The notes below the pieces were generated by a model. The model did not search any database and was not told the origin of the DNA. It worked only from the letters and a program-made list of their open reading frames with translations. A stretch of DNA of 34,874 bases from Candidatus Hydrogenedentota bacterium (GTDB taxonomy: Bacteria; Hydrogenedentota; Hydrogenedentia; Hydrogenedentales; CAITNO01), in NCBI GenBank assembly GCA_029776995.1, contig JAKOTZ010000010.1:1-34874 (forward strand), in the 5' to 3' direction. The translations under genes were made by a program, and so were the position numbers. Below are positions 24,365 to 32,541 of this stretch, piece after piece (position 1 is the stretch's first letter; the number at the start of each line of letters is the position of its first letter).

Positions 24365-25407
24365 GAACCGTCCTTTTCTTCCTCGGCTTTATCGGGTGGT
24401 GCATCCGGTGGTCGCTGGCGCTTGCCGTGTTCCTGCTGGCCATGGCCGGAGCCGGTTATTACGTGTATGCCTTTGCCCTGGAAGGAAATCAGTATGTCCG
24501 GGTACCCCAGCTGGTCAACCTGCCGCTCACGGAAGCGGCCGCGCTGCTCGCCGAGCAGGGGTTGGACCTGGGGCGACAGACGTCGATTGCCCACCCATCC
24601 GTCCCTAAATTCCACGTGGTTTCCCAACGTCCTGAAGCCGATCGGATCGTGCGGTCCGGCAGGCGGGTAGACGTTGTGGTCAGCATGGGCAAAGATTATC
24701 TGAAAGTGCCGGACGTGCGGGGCATGTTCCTTGATGAGGCGCGGCAGATCATCGCCCAGTCGCGGTTCCGGGTGGGTACCCTGGCGCGGGTAGCCTCCGA
24801 CGCGGCCCGCGACATGATCCTGGCCCAGGATCCGCCTCCCGGCGAAACACGCGACGCGCAGGGGGAAATCAACCTGCTGCTGAGCGCTGGAGCAGCCTCC
24901 GCCACAGGGGTTATGCCGGACCTGCGGGGCATGAAAATATCGGATATCCCGGCGGTTATGGCGCCCTACGGAGCCATCCTCGTGGGCAATCCCGTGGATG
25001 TGCCCGGCGTGCCGACCGATATCGTCCTGGATCAGAATCCCATTCCGGACGCCCTGATTTATCCGAACCAGGTGGTTACTTACGATTACAAACCGTCGGG
25101 AATGACCTCCGGGCCGTCTGAACATTATGAGACCGTTGTCCGTCACGAAATCCCCGTGGACTGGTATGACAAATCCGTCCGGGTCGATGTGATTGACGCC
25201 GCGGGTGAACGGACTTCGGTATGGAGCCGGGAACCGTCATTCACGGACGCGGACCGCGCGACCTACGTGGCGGGAACCGCCATCCGCATCCCGGTCAATT
25301 ATCTGCGGGAAACCACCGTGGAAATTTACCTGAATAACACGCTGCACGCCGCGTACCGGCTGAAAGACGGCAATCCGCCCGAGCTGATTGCCTACGCTTC
25401 GCCCTGA
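24358..25407 (+). CDS. Membrane-anchored triple-PASTA protein without kinase domain
   Basis: Taken from the GTG at 24358, the 349-residue product has a short cytoplasmic start, a membrane helix (about 5-40, rich in Leu, Ala, Phe) and three extracytoplasmic PASTA domains of about 65 residues. These start R-V-P-Q-L-V-N-L, K-V-P-D-V-R-G-M and V-M-P-D-L-R-G-M and contain V-V-S-Q-R-P, I-L-A-Q-D-P-P-P-G and V-L-D-Q-N-P-I-P. A beta-rich C-terminal domain of about 110 residues has no PASTA pattern. PASTA domains bind peptidoglycan fragments or beta-lactams. No kinase or transpeptidase domain is present. The locus order (rsmB, this, rpe) is where PrkC-type kinases sit in Firmicutes. The ribosome binding site is weak, so the exact start is uncertain. 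Confidence 0.85.
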   Translation: MLGTVLFFLGFIGWCIRWSLALAVFLLAMAGAGYYVYAFALEGNQYVRVPQLVNLPLTEAAALLAEQGLDLGRQTSIAHPSVPKFHVVSQRPEADRIVRSGRRVDVVVSMGKDYLKVPDVRGMFLDEARQIIAQSRFRVGTLARVASDAARDMILAQDPPPGETRDAQGEINLLLSAGAASATGVMPDLRGMKISDIPAVMAPYGAILVGNPVDVPGVPTDIVLDQNPIPDALIYPNQVVTYDYKPSGMTSGPSEHYETVVRHEIPVDWYDKSVRVDVIDAAGERTSVWSREPSFTDADRATYVAGTAIRIPVNYLRETTVEIYLNNTLHAAYRLKDGNPPELIAYASP

Positions 25408-25440
25408 CGCGCGCGGCGGGTGCTGGAGGCAGAAAATCGT

Positions 25441-26091
25441 ATGAATTCCATTAAAATAGCGCCATCCGTACTCTCGTGTGATTTCGCCCGGATGGGCGAG
25501 GAAATAGAAGACGTCGTCCGCGCGGGAGCCGACCTGGTGCATTTTGACATCATGGACGGCCAGTTTGTGCCGAATATCACTTTCGGTCCGCCTGTATTGG
25601 CAAAACTGCGTTCCCGCTGCGGCGCGCCCATGGACGTTCACCTGATGATCGTGGACCCCGAACGGTACGTGGACGACTTCGCGTCGGCCGGAGCAGACAT
25701 CATCACTTTTCAGGTAGAAGCGTGCCGCCATCCGCACCGCCTGCTGAACCATATCCGGGACCTGGGCTGCCGCGCCGGCGTCTCCCTGAATCCGGGCACG
25801 CCGGAAGAACAGATCCGGTATCTGGCGCCATCGCTGGACATGGTGCTGGTGATGACCGTCAACCCCGGCTTCGGTGGACAGGCATTCATCCCGGAAATGC
25901 TTGAAAAAATCCGGCGGATCCGGGAGATGCTCGGCCCGGACCGCGACCTGGAAGTCGACGGCGGCATCGACGGGAAAACCGCCAGGCAGGTCATAGAAGC
26001 CGGGGCTAACGTCCTGGTGGCCGGATCCTACGTGTTCGGCAAAACCGACCGCGCGGAAGCCATCTGGACCTTAAGGGCTGCCAAACCATGA
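25441..26091 (+). CDS. rpe: Ribulose-phosphate 3-epimerase
   Basis: Rpe interconverts ribulose 5-phosphate and xylulose 5-phosphate in the pentose phosphate pathway. The 216-residue TIM barrel shows I-A-P-S-V-L-S-C-D-F, the metal/catalytic motif V-H-F-D-I-M-D-G-Q-F-V-P-N (His34, Asp36), D-V-H-L-M-I, M-T-V-N-P-G-F-G-G-Q, and E-V-D-G-G-I with the second catalytic Asp. GGAGG lies 11 bases before the ATG at 25441; an in-frame GTG at 25420 is less likely. It overlaps pfaD by 4 bases. Confidence 0.97.
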   Translation: MNSIKIAPSVLSCDFARMGEEIEDVVRAGADLVHFDIMDGQFVPNITFGPPVLAKLRSRCGAPMDVHLMIVDPERYVDDFASAGADIITFQVEACRHPHRLLNHIRDLGCRAGVSLNPGTPEEQIRYLAPSLDMVLVMTVNPGFGGQAFIPEMLEKIRRIREMLGPDRDLEVDGGIDGKTARQVIEAGANVLVAGSYVFGKTDRAEAIWTLRAAKP

Positions 26092-27755
26092 CAAACAGTG
26101 GCAGCCCCCCCTGGTTTTACGGATGGATCTGGAGCCCCGGGGACGACCCGTTCGCCGGCTACTCGAACCCCACGGGAGCCCTGCTGGCCACGCGCAGGTG
26201 GGCGTGGGCCCTGCAAGGAGAAAATGGGCATTCACCGGGCGCGGCGGTGGGGGGGACTCCTGTTCAACCTGTTTCACCAACCCAAGACACCAACGAATCC
26301 GGCCGCATTCTTGCGGCGGCTCCGCCTGTTCCCCCGGAATCCCTGGGGTCTCCTGAATTCCGGTCGGCGCACGGGGTACAGTATGCCCTGTACGCCGGAT
26401 CCATGGCCCATGGGATCGCGTCGGAGAAATTGGTGGAAGCCATGGGACGCTCCGGGTTTCTTGGATTCTATGGCGCGGCAGGCGAGGCTCCGGATCGGAT
26501 TGAAACGGTCCTGATTCGGCTGAAACAGCAGCTGGGAAGCGTTCCCTTCGGATTTAACCTCATCAACAGTCCGGGCGCTTCCGCCTGGGAAGAGGCCGTG
26601 GTGGACATATACCTGCGCCATAGCCTCCGGCTGGTCGAAGCGTCCGCGTATATTCAGCCCACCCCCGCGCTGGTGCGTTACCGGGTCACGGGAATCCGCC
26701 GGGATCCGGACGGGCGGGTCATTGCCCCCAACCGAATTATCGCAAAGGTGTCCCGGGAGGAGATTGCCACCCGTTTTTTTGCGCCTCCTCCGGAAAAAAT
26801 ACTGCGGCGTCTGGTGGAGTCCGGCGCCATCACGCCGCAGGAAGCGGAACTGGCCGCGTTCGTTCCGCTGGCCGAAGACCTGACTGCCGAGGCTGATTCC
26901 GGGGGCCACACGGACCACCGTTCCGCGCTGGCCATGCTGCCGGGGCTGCTGGCGCTGCGGGACCGCGCGCTGGCCGCGTTTCCCCCGGGTACGTCACTCC
27001 GCGTAGGACTTGCCGGAGGTATCGCCACCCCCCACGCTGCCGCCGCGGCCTTCATCATGGGCGCGGATTACGTAGTCACGGGTACGGTCAACCAGGCCTG
27101 CGTGGAATCGGGTTCGTCCGATGCCGCGCGGGCCATGCTGGCCGAAGCCTCCCAGACAGATGTCGCCAGGGTGCCCGCGGCCGACATGTTCGAAATGGGC
27201 GTCACGGTACAGGTGCTTAAGAAAGGCACCCGATTCGCCGAGCGCGCGGCCAGACTTTACGACCTGTACCGGCGCCACAACAGCATGGATGAACTGGATC
27301 CCAAAGACCGGGAATGGCTTGAAACCGTCATTTTCCGGAAATCCATCGAAACAGTGTGGTCTGAAACCCAGGAATTCTTCCGCCTGCGCGACCCGTCAAT
27401 CCTGGCCAAGGCGGACGCGGATCCGAAACGCAAAATGGCCCTGTTGTTCCGGTGGTATCTCGGCCTGTCTTCGCACTGGGCAAACCGCGGCGTGCCGGAC
27501 CGGAAAGAGGATTACCAGATCTGGTGCGGCCCGGGCATCGGCGCGTTCAACAGCTGGACCCGCGGGACCTTTATGGAAGCGCCGGAACGGCGCGGGGCTG
27601 CGCTTGTTTCCAGGAATATCCTGGCCATGGCGGGGGTACTGATCCGGCAGCGGGTATGGCAGAGCCAGGGCGTGTCCTGGCCGCTGCGGCAGGAAGATCT
27701 GCGCCCCAGAGAAGAACAGGACCTGGAAAACACTCTGAATGGAACCGATCCGTGA
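26088..27755 (+). CDS. PfaD-family FMN-dependent enoyl reductase (orphan)
   Basis: The 555-residue protein matches the PfaD family: trans-acting enoyl reductases with a nitronate-monooxygenase-like TIM barrel that serve polyunsaturated fatty acid or trans-AT polyketide synthases. Visible landmarks are F-G-F-N-L-I-N-S-P (about 163-171), L-V-E-A-S-A-Y-I-Q-P-T-P-A-L-V-R-Y-R, R-I-I-A-K-V-S-R-E-E-I-A, the flavin/phosphate region G-L-A-G-G-I-A-T-P-H-A-A-A-A-A-F-I-M-G-A-D-Y-V-V-T-G-T-V-N-Q-A, and the C-terminal D-Y-Q-I-W-C-G-P-G-I-G-A-F-N. The length is normal. No ketosynthase, acyltransferase or acyl carrier gene is in the window, so its synthase is elsewhere or its job differs. It overlaps rpe and lspA by 4 bases each. 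Confidence 0.88.
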   Translation: MTNSGSPPWFYGWIWSPGDDPFAGYSNPTGALLATRRWAWALQGENGHSPGAAVGGTPVQPVSPTQDTNESGRILAAAPPVPPESLGSPEFRSAHGVQYALYAGSMAHGIASEKLVEAMGRSGFLGFYGAAGEAPDRIETVLIRLKQQLGSVPFGFNLINSPGASAWEEAVVDIYLRHSLRLVEASAYIQPTPALVRYRVTGIRRDPDGRVIAPNRIIAKVSREEIATRFFAPPPEKILRRLVESGAITPQEAELAAFVPLAEDLTAEADSGGHTDHRSALAMLPGLLALRDRALAAFPPGTSLRVGLAGGIATPHAAAAAFIMGADYVVTGTVNQACVESGSSDAARAMLAEASQTDVARVPAADMFEMGVTVQVLKKGTRFAERAARLYDLYRRHNSMDELDPKDREWLETVIFRKSIETVWSETQEFFRLRDPSILAKADADPKRKMALLFRWYLGLSSHWANRGVPDRKEDYQIWCGPGIGAFNSWTRGTFMEAPERRGAALVSRNILAMAGVLIRQRVWQSQGVSWPLRQEDLRPREEQDLENTLNGTDP

Positions 27756-28375
27756 CCTCCGCAGACCGGAAACATACGCCGACTGAAGACAAACTTCAGG
27801 GATCTGCCGTCCCGGAAGAATCCTTTTTTCTGCTGATTTCCCGAAGGTCTCCACGCAGGAAAATCAGAATCGGACTGGTCCTCATCATCTGCGTTTTCCT
27901 CATCGCGGCGGATCACGCGACCAAATGGTGGGCCGTGGCATATCTGAAGGGTGCCCCGGCCTGGCACGCTCCCGGGGATCTGGTCCGAATTGTATACGCC
28001 GAAAATACCGGAGCTTTTTTAAGCCTGGGCGGGCAGCTCCCCAAACCCTGGCGACTGGGGATTATGATTGGGCTCAACAGTATCATTCTGACCGGCCTGA
28101 CGGCCTGGCTGATATTCCGGCGGGAGATCGCGGTGTGGCCGCTCGTCGCGCTATCCCTGGTGCTCTCGGGCGGATTAGGCAACCTGTTAGACCGGTTATT
28201 CCGCCCGGGCCACGTCGTGGTCGATTTCATGAATATCGGCATCACGACGTCTTCTTTTTCCCTTCGAACCGGGATATTCAATATCGCAGACCTGGCGATC
28301 ATGGGCGGGCTGTTTATGATCGTCGCGTGGGAACTTTTCCTGGCGCCCCGCAACCCGGAAACCCAGGAAGCCTGA
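27752..28375 (+). CDS. lspA: Lipoprotein signal peptidase LspA
   Basis: LspA cleaves prolipoprotein signal peptides in the inner membrane. The 207-residue protein has four membrane helices. The conserved motifs are A-E-N-T-G-A-F-L-S-L (82-92), S-G-G-L-G-N-L-L-D-R, V-V-V-D-F with catalytic Asp158, and F-N-I-A-D with catalytic Asp180. The start is the GTG at 27752, in a 4-base GTGA overlap with pfaD. This yields a polar N-terminal extension of about 36 residues before the first helix, longer than typical LspA (about 160 residues total); a later start cannot be excluded. It converges with the secreted-protein gene after a 31-base gap, without an obvious terminator. Confidence 0.95.
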   Translation: MTSADRKHTPTEDKLQGSAVPEESFFLLISRRSPRRKIRIGLVLIICVFLIAADHATKWWAVAYLKGAPAWHAPGDLVRIVYAENTGAFLSLGGQLPKPWRLGIMIGLNSIILTGLTAWLIFRREIAVWPLVALSLVLSGGLGNLLDRLFRPGHVVVDFMNIGITTSSFSLRTGIFNIADLAIMGGLFMIVAWELFLAPRNPETQEA

Positions 28376-28406
28376 ACGTATGTGCTCCAACAAAAAGTAA
28401 ACGGGA

Positions 28407-29036
28407 TCAGTCTGCCAGTTTGGTAAGGTCGCCGCGTCCGATTCGGACATGACGCCGGTAATTTACCATGCGTTCAGGCACATACTTCCGCTGGGCGGCC
28501 GTGACCACATTGTCTTCCGTGGTGATCCCTTTGTCCTGAAGCGCTTCTGCCATCGGCGGCGCGGCCAGCGACGGAGCGGGCTGCCGATATTTCGCGCCTG
28601 GATCCTCAGGCTGCTGCTCCGCGGTATCCGGTGCGGCCGGTTCAGCGGTTTGCGCAGCCTGCTGTTCCGACGGGGCGTGTTCCCGGATAAACGCCATCGC
28701 CTTTTCTTCATAGGAAGGCTCATTACGGTCCCGGCGCTCAGGCAGCGGCGCGTAAACCGAACCTTTGACCACATGGGCTATCAGGGAACCCGTTCCCCGG
28801 ACCACTCCGGCCCCCGTTTCGTAAACCATAGCCGCCGGCGAGCACTGGGCTCCTTTCATAAACCCTTTCCGGGTTTCTTCCATCAGGGAATATACCCCCC
28901 ATCCGGCCCATTTTACCGGCCGCATGGCGGGCTCTTCCGGATTGCCCAGCTGATCGGTGGATGTCGGCGGCACTGCGAGTGCCCACCCAGCCGCCAGCAG
29001 CGATACCGCTATTGTCAGGAATATTCTTTTTCCCAT
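28407..29036 (-). CDS. Secreted protein of unknown function
   Basis: I do not recognise this 209-residue protein. It has a signal peptide (M-G-K-R-I-F-L-T-I-A-V-S-L-L-A-A-G-W-A-L-A). A conserved-looking middle part follows (about 42-95) with W-A-G-W-G-V-Y-S-L-M-E-E-T-R-K-G-F-M-K-G and G-A-G-V-V-R-G-T-G-S-L-I-A-H-V-V-K-G. A low-complexity region rich in Ala, Pro, Glu and Gln comes next (about 118-165), and then a basic C-terminus. The Gly-rich amphipathic segment faintly recalls small periplasmic proteins from exosortase-bearing bacteria, but I make no family claim. GAGGAG lies 8 bases before the ATG. It is divergent from the EF-hand gene, each with its own promoter. Confidence 0.75.
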   Translation of the reverse strand: MGKRIFLTIAVSLLAAGWALAVPPTSTDQLGNPEEPAMRPVKWAGWGVYSLMEETRKGFMKGAQCSPAAMVYETGAGVVRGTGSLIAHVVKGSVYAPLPERRDRNEPSYEEKAMAFIREHAPSEQQAAQTAEPAAPDTAEQQPEDPGAKYRQPAPSLAAPPMAEALQDKGITTEDNVVTAAQRKYVPERMVNYRRHVRIGRGDLTKLAD

Positions 29037-29089
29037 GGTTCATACTCCTCTCCGGACATCGCCGGCAGGAAAACCCTTTACACAAACAC

Positions 29090-29119
29090 AGCATACACCG
29101 GTTCGACCGTTTTCGTCAA
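29090..29119 (-). promoter_or_regulatory. Promoter for the secreted unknown protein
   Basis: On the minus strand TTGACG (29119-29114) and TATGCT (29095-29090) have an 18-base spacer, giving a leader of about 47 bases before the ATG at 29036. Confidence 0.55.
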
Positions 29120-29170
29120 GTATTTATTTCGAACTGATTTTCGCGGCAGCGTCCGAAATATGTTTTCTGC

Positions 29171-29199
29171 TTGACATGGAACGTAATCGATGGTACACT
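29171..29199 (+). promoter_or_regulatory. Strong promoter of the EF-hand protein gene
   Basis: A perfect TTGACA (29171-29176), 17-base spacer and TACACT (29194-29199) make the best promoter in the window. The -10 is the same hexamer as at hrcA. It predicts a start near 29206 and a leader of about 55 bases; AAGGAG (29249-29254) is the ribosome binding site. Confidence 0.75.
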
Positions 29200-29260
29200 T
29201 GAGGTGGTGTATAGTAACCACTTGAGGCAGTGCGGCTCAGCTGATCTGAAGGAGATAGCC

Positions 29261-32200
29261 ATGAAGATGCGGCATGTAACAGCGGGTTTTCTGGTGGGAA
29301 TGTTGGTTGTATTCAGCGCGTCGGCGGAAGTCTGTCCGCTGCCGCAGGATCCCACAGTTCTGCTTGGGGTGGTTTTTCCCCTCGTGGACGCCAACGGCGA
29401 TGGCGGGCTGACTCCCGCTGAAGCCGATCTGCTGTACCCGGGCGTTTCCACGTACTGGTCATATGTCTCCTTCCTGGACACCAACCGCGATGGGAAATTG
29501 TCTCCCGAGGAGTTGTCCGTTGCGCTTCAGATGTTAGGTTCCGATCCCCTGGCCCTGATCGATGCCAACGGGGACCGCGCTATTCAATACGCCGAAGTGT
29601 CCGGGTACGTTACACCCGCCCAGTTCGCGCTGGTGGACGTTAACCGGGACGGCGTGGTGGACTGCTAGGATATGGGCGGCGTATCGGATCCGGATCCCGG
29701 GACAGATCCTGAACCGGAACCTGAGCCCGAACCGGATCCCGAGCCCCAGCCGGATCCAGAGGAACCCTGCCCAATCCCTGATCTGTATGACGCGGCCATT
29801 GACCTGGTGATCCGTCTGCTGGACACGGATGGCAGCGGCGGCCTGTCCATTTCGGAAATCGCGGCGATTTATCCGGAGATCACCCAGTATGCCGCTTACT
29901 TCAACATTGTCGACACGGACCGGAATGGCCAGGTAGACGCGGCGGAGCTGCTGGCAGTCGTGCCGATCCTGTCCTCTTTAGTGGGTTCTGACCCAGCGTC
30001 CATGGTCGACCTTAACGGCGACGGTATCATTCAGTACGCCGAAGTGGCCTCCATGGTAACGCCGGAGCAGTTCGCGCTGGTGGATATCAACGGTGACGGT
30101 ATGGTGGACTGCCGGGACCTTGGCATAAACCCGGATCCCGGACCGGACCCGGATCCTGATCCGGATCCCGAACCGGAACTGCCCTGTCCGATACCGGATC
30201 TTTACGCGACAGTGGCCAACGTGGCCGTGCGGTTCCTGGATACCAATAATGACGGCGGCGTTTCCCTGAGCGAAATTGCGGCTATTTACCCGGACATCCA
30301 GCAGTACGTCACGTACTTCACCCTGGCCGACGCCAACCGGGACGGCAAAATCGATCCGGTGGAACTGGCGGTGCTGCGTCCCCTGATCACGTCCGCCCTG
30401 GGCATGGACCCAGTGGCGTATGTCGATCCTAACGGCGACGGCCTGGTGGCCTGGGAGGAAGTTTCTTCTCTGATCGACGCATCCATTTTCAACTTCCTGG
30501 ATCGGAATGGGAACGGTGTTATTGACTGCGAGGACATCGAACTGCTGTTGACTCTGGCTAACCCGCCGATTCCCATTGATCCGGGCGATCCGGGAGAACC
30601 GGGCGAGGGCTGCCCGCTGCCCGACGTAATGGGCGTGGTGATCGATCTGGCCCTCCAGTATCTGGACGCGAACAACGACGGCGGGCTGTCGCTGGCCGAG
30701 CTCGGCGCGGTGTATGCCCAGATCGGTGATTACAGGACCTATTTCATTCAGCTCGACGCCAATGGAGACGGCATACTGGATGCCGCGGAACTGGCGGCTC
30801 TGCAGGAAGTGCTCTCCAGCCTGCTGGGAACGGATGTGCTGGGCTACATTGATCCCAACAGGGACGCCATTATCAATTTTGAAGAAGTATCGTGGTTCAT
30901 CCCGGCGTCTGTTTTTGCCCTTGTGGACAGCAACGGAGACGGCCGGTTTGACTGCGAAGACCTTGGCGTGATCCTGCCGCCAATCGATCCGGGGGATCCG
31001 GGCATACCGGATCCGGTGGATCCCTGCCCCATCCCCATAGATCAGATTCTTCTCAGCCTGATGCGTCACTGGGATACCAATGGTGACGGCCTGGTCTGTC
31101 TGGACGAACTGGTGGCGCTGTTGCCGCCCGTAATGTATCCGATGGATCCGGAAATCATGGTCGCGCTGCCCCTGCCTTCTCCGATCGACCTGTTGCGGGA
31201 GCTGTTCCGCGTAATCGACAGCAACGGGGACGGCTGCCTGGACGCGGTGGAGATTCGGACGGCCTTTGCGGGCTTTGATCTGGACGGAAACTTCATCCTG
31301 ACGCCTGCGGAAGTGCCGGTTCCGGCCCTGTTCAGCCTGGCGGACGCCAACCGTGACGGCATCATTGACTGCCAGGATCTGGGCGCATGGGTAATCGTGG
31401 TTGATCCGGGCAGTGGAGATGACGGTGGGACGGGTGGTTCCGATCCAGGTTCCGGTGGGGAAACTCCCGGCGAGGGAGATCCCACCACGCCGCCGGTTAT
31501 CGGTCCTATGCCAGGGGACGTGGCCCGTCTGTTGGCGCGGCTGCTGGCCTACGCCGATGCCAACGGAAATGGCGCGCTGGAGTTCAGCGAGATCCTGTCA
31601 AAAGTTCAGGTTCCGGTGGCGGTACTCGAAAGTATTGATCTGAACCAGGACGGTGCCATTGACGCGGCTGAAGCGAATGCTATCTTCACGGCAGCAGACG
31701 GCAGCCTGGAACCGGTGCTCCAGGTAATCCGCGAAGTGCGGGGCGCCTATGACGGGCTGTTCTATCAACCCGGCCAGGCGGTCCAGGTTATTATCCGTAT
31801 TACCCGGCGGCTGGCCCAGAACATCCAGGGCCTGACCCTTGATGAGCTGCTGCCTGAGGGCTGGACGCTGGGCGAAGTGGCAGACAGCTCCGGAAAAGCC
31901 GTGGTGGACAAGGCTGAAGGAAACCGTCTGCGGATCAGCTGGCCGGCGGATGTGGCATTCCCCATCGAAGTCCGCTATACCATGCTGGCGCCGTCCGTCT
32001 CCGGAAGGTTCGCGCTGGTGGGTGAAATCCTGGTCAACCTGGCCTCGGCAGTGCAGAACGTGAGCGTGCCTCCGGCGGTAATTGCCGAAGCGCTGGAGGC
32101 CGCGCGGTGCCACACGGTTGATACCAACCGCGACTGGCGGATATCGCTCAGCGAAGTCCTGCGGGCGGTGCAGCTGTTCAATTCCGGTTCGTACGGGCTC

Positions 32201-32395
32201 GGCGGCAGCACGGAAGATGGGTATCTGCCCGGCGGCGCTGACCGGAATGGCGCGCCCCACCGCGGCGACCTGAACGGGAATTGGCAGTTTGAACTGTCCG
32301 AACTCTTGCGTATCGTCCAGCTGTATAACACGGATGGCGGGTGGTACTACGTGGGCGATGGAACGGAAGACGGGTTCCTGGCAGGGCTGCTGTAA
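29261..32395 (+). pseudogene. Large secreted multi-EF-hand protein, interrupted by one in-frame amber codon
   Basis: The reading frame from ATG 29261 to TAA 32395 (1,044 codons) is open except for TAG at 29666-29668 (codon 136). A signal peptide (1-22) is followed by modules of roughly 110-125 residues. Each begins C-P-[IL]-P-D and carries four calcium-binding loops of the D-x-[ND]-x-D-G type; modules start near residues 25, 170, 308, 451 and 589, with a partial sixth near 750. Asp/Pro- and Glu/Pro-rich linkers separate several of them. A beta-rich domain (about 828-945) precedes a C-terminal dockerin-like pair with L-S-E-V-L-R and L-S-E-L-L-R and two T-E-D-G-[YF] motifs. The amber aligns with Arg, Glu or Gln in the other modules (D-C-x-D), so one base change explains it. 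Without readthrough, the product is a 135-residue secreted piece plus an unexported remainder that could reinitiate at ATG 29672. Function is probably cell-surface or adhesive, by inference. Confidence 0.8.
29666..29668 (+). other. In-frame amber codon inside the EF-hand gene
   Basis: TAG sits in the motif D-C-[stop]-D-M-G, where the equivalent modules read D-C-R-D-L-G, D-C-E-D-I, D-C-E-D-L-G and D-C-Q-D-L-G. CAG to TAG or GAG to TAG would each need one base. TAG is also the terminal stop of rsmB and of the PBP-TolC gene, which argues against genome-wide amber recoding. Confidence 0.9.
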
Positions 32396-32418
32396 ACCGT
32401 AAGCGGCGGAAATTGTGT

Positions 32419-32460
32419 GCGGCGGAACAATTGGTAAGGTTGTTCCGCCGCGTTTCTTAT
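32419..32460 (+). terminator. Rho-independent terminator after the EF-hand gene
   Basis: GCGGCGGAACAA (32419-32430) and TTGTTCCGCCGC (32440-32451) form a perfect 12-base stem with a 9-base loop. GTTTCTTAT follows. Confidence 0.85.
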
Positions 32461-32475
32461 GAGGGGCGTTCAGTT

Positions 32476-32521
32476 CAATAAAGAACCGGGCGGAGACCCG
32501 TTTCATCGAATCTCCGCCCGG
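32476..32521 (-). terminator. Rho-independent terminator after the Gfo/Idh/MocA gene
   Basis: CCGGGCGGAGA (32486-32496) pairs perfectly with TCTCCGCCCGG (32511-32521) across a 14-base loop. On the minus strand the stem is followed by TTCTTTATTG, a U-rich tail, 21 bases past the stop codon. Confidence 0.75.
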
Positions 32522-32541
32522 AGAAATAACCTGCGGGGAAA

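Noticed and set aside
26088-27755. A polyketide or PUFA biosynthetic cluster
   Set aside because: Only the PfaD-like gene is present; the flanking genes are housekeeping (rpe, lspA).
29666-29668. Pyrrolysine or genome-wide amber recoding
   Set aside because: TAG ends rsmB and the PBP-TolC gene normally, and no Pyl genes or suppressor tRNA are visible; a point mutation or read error is simpler.
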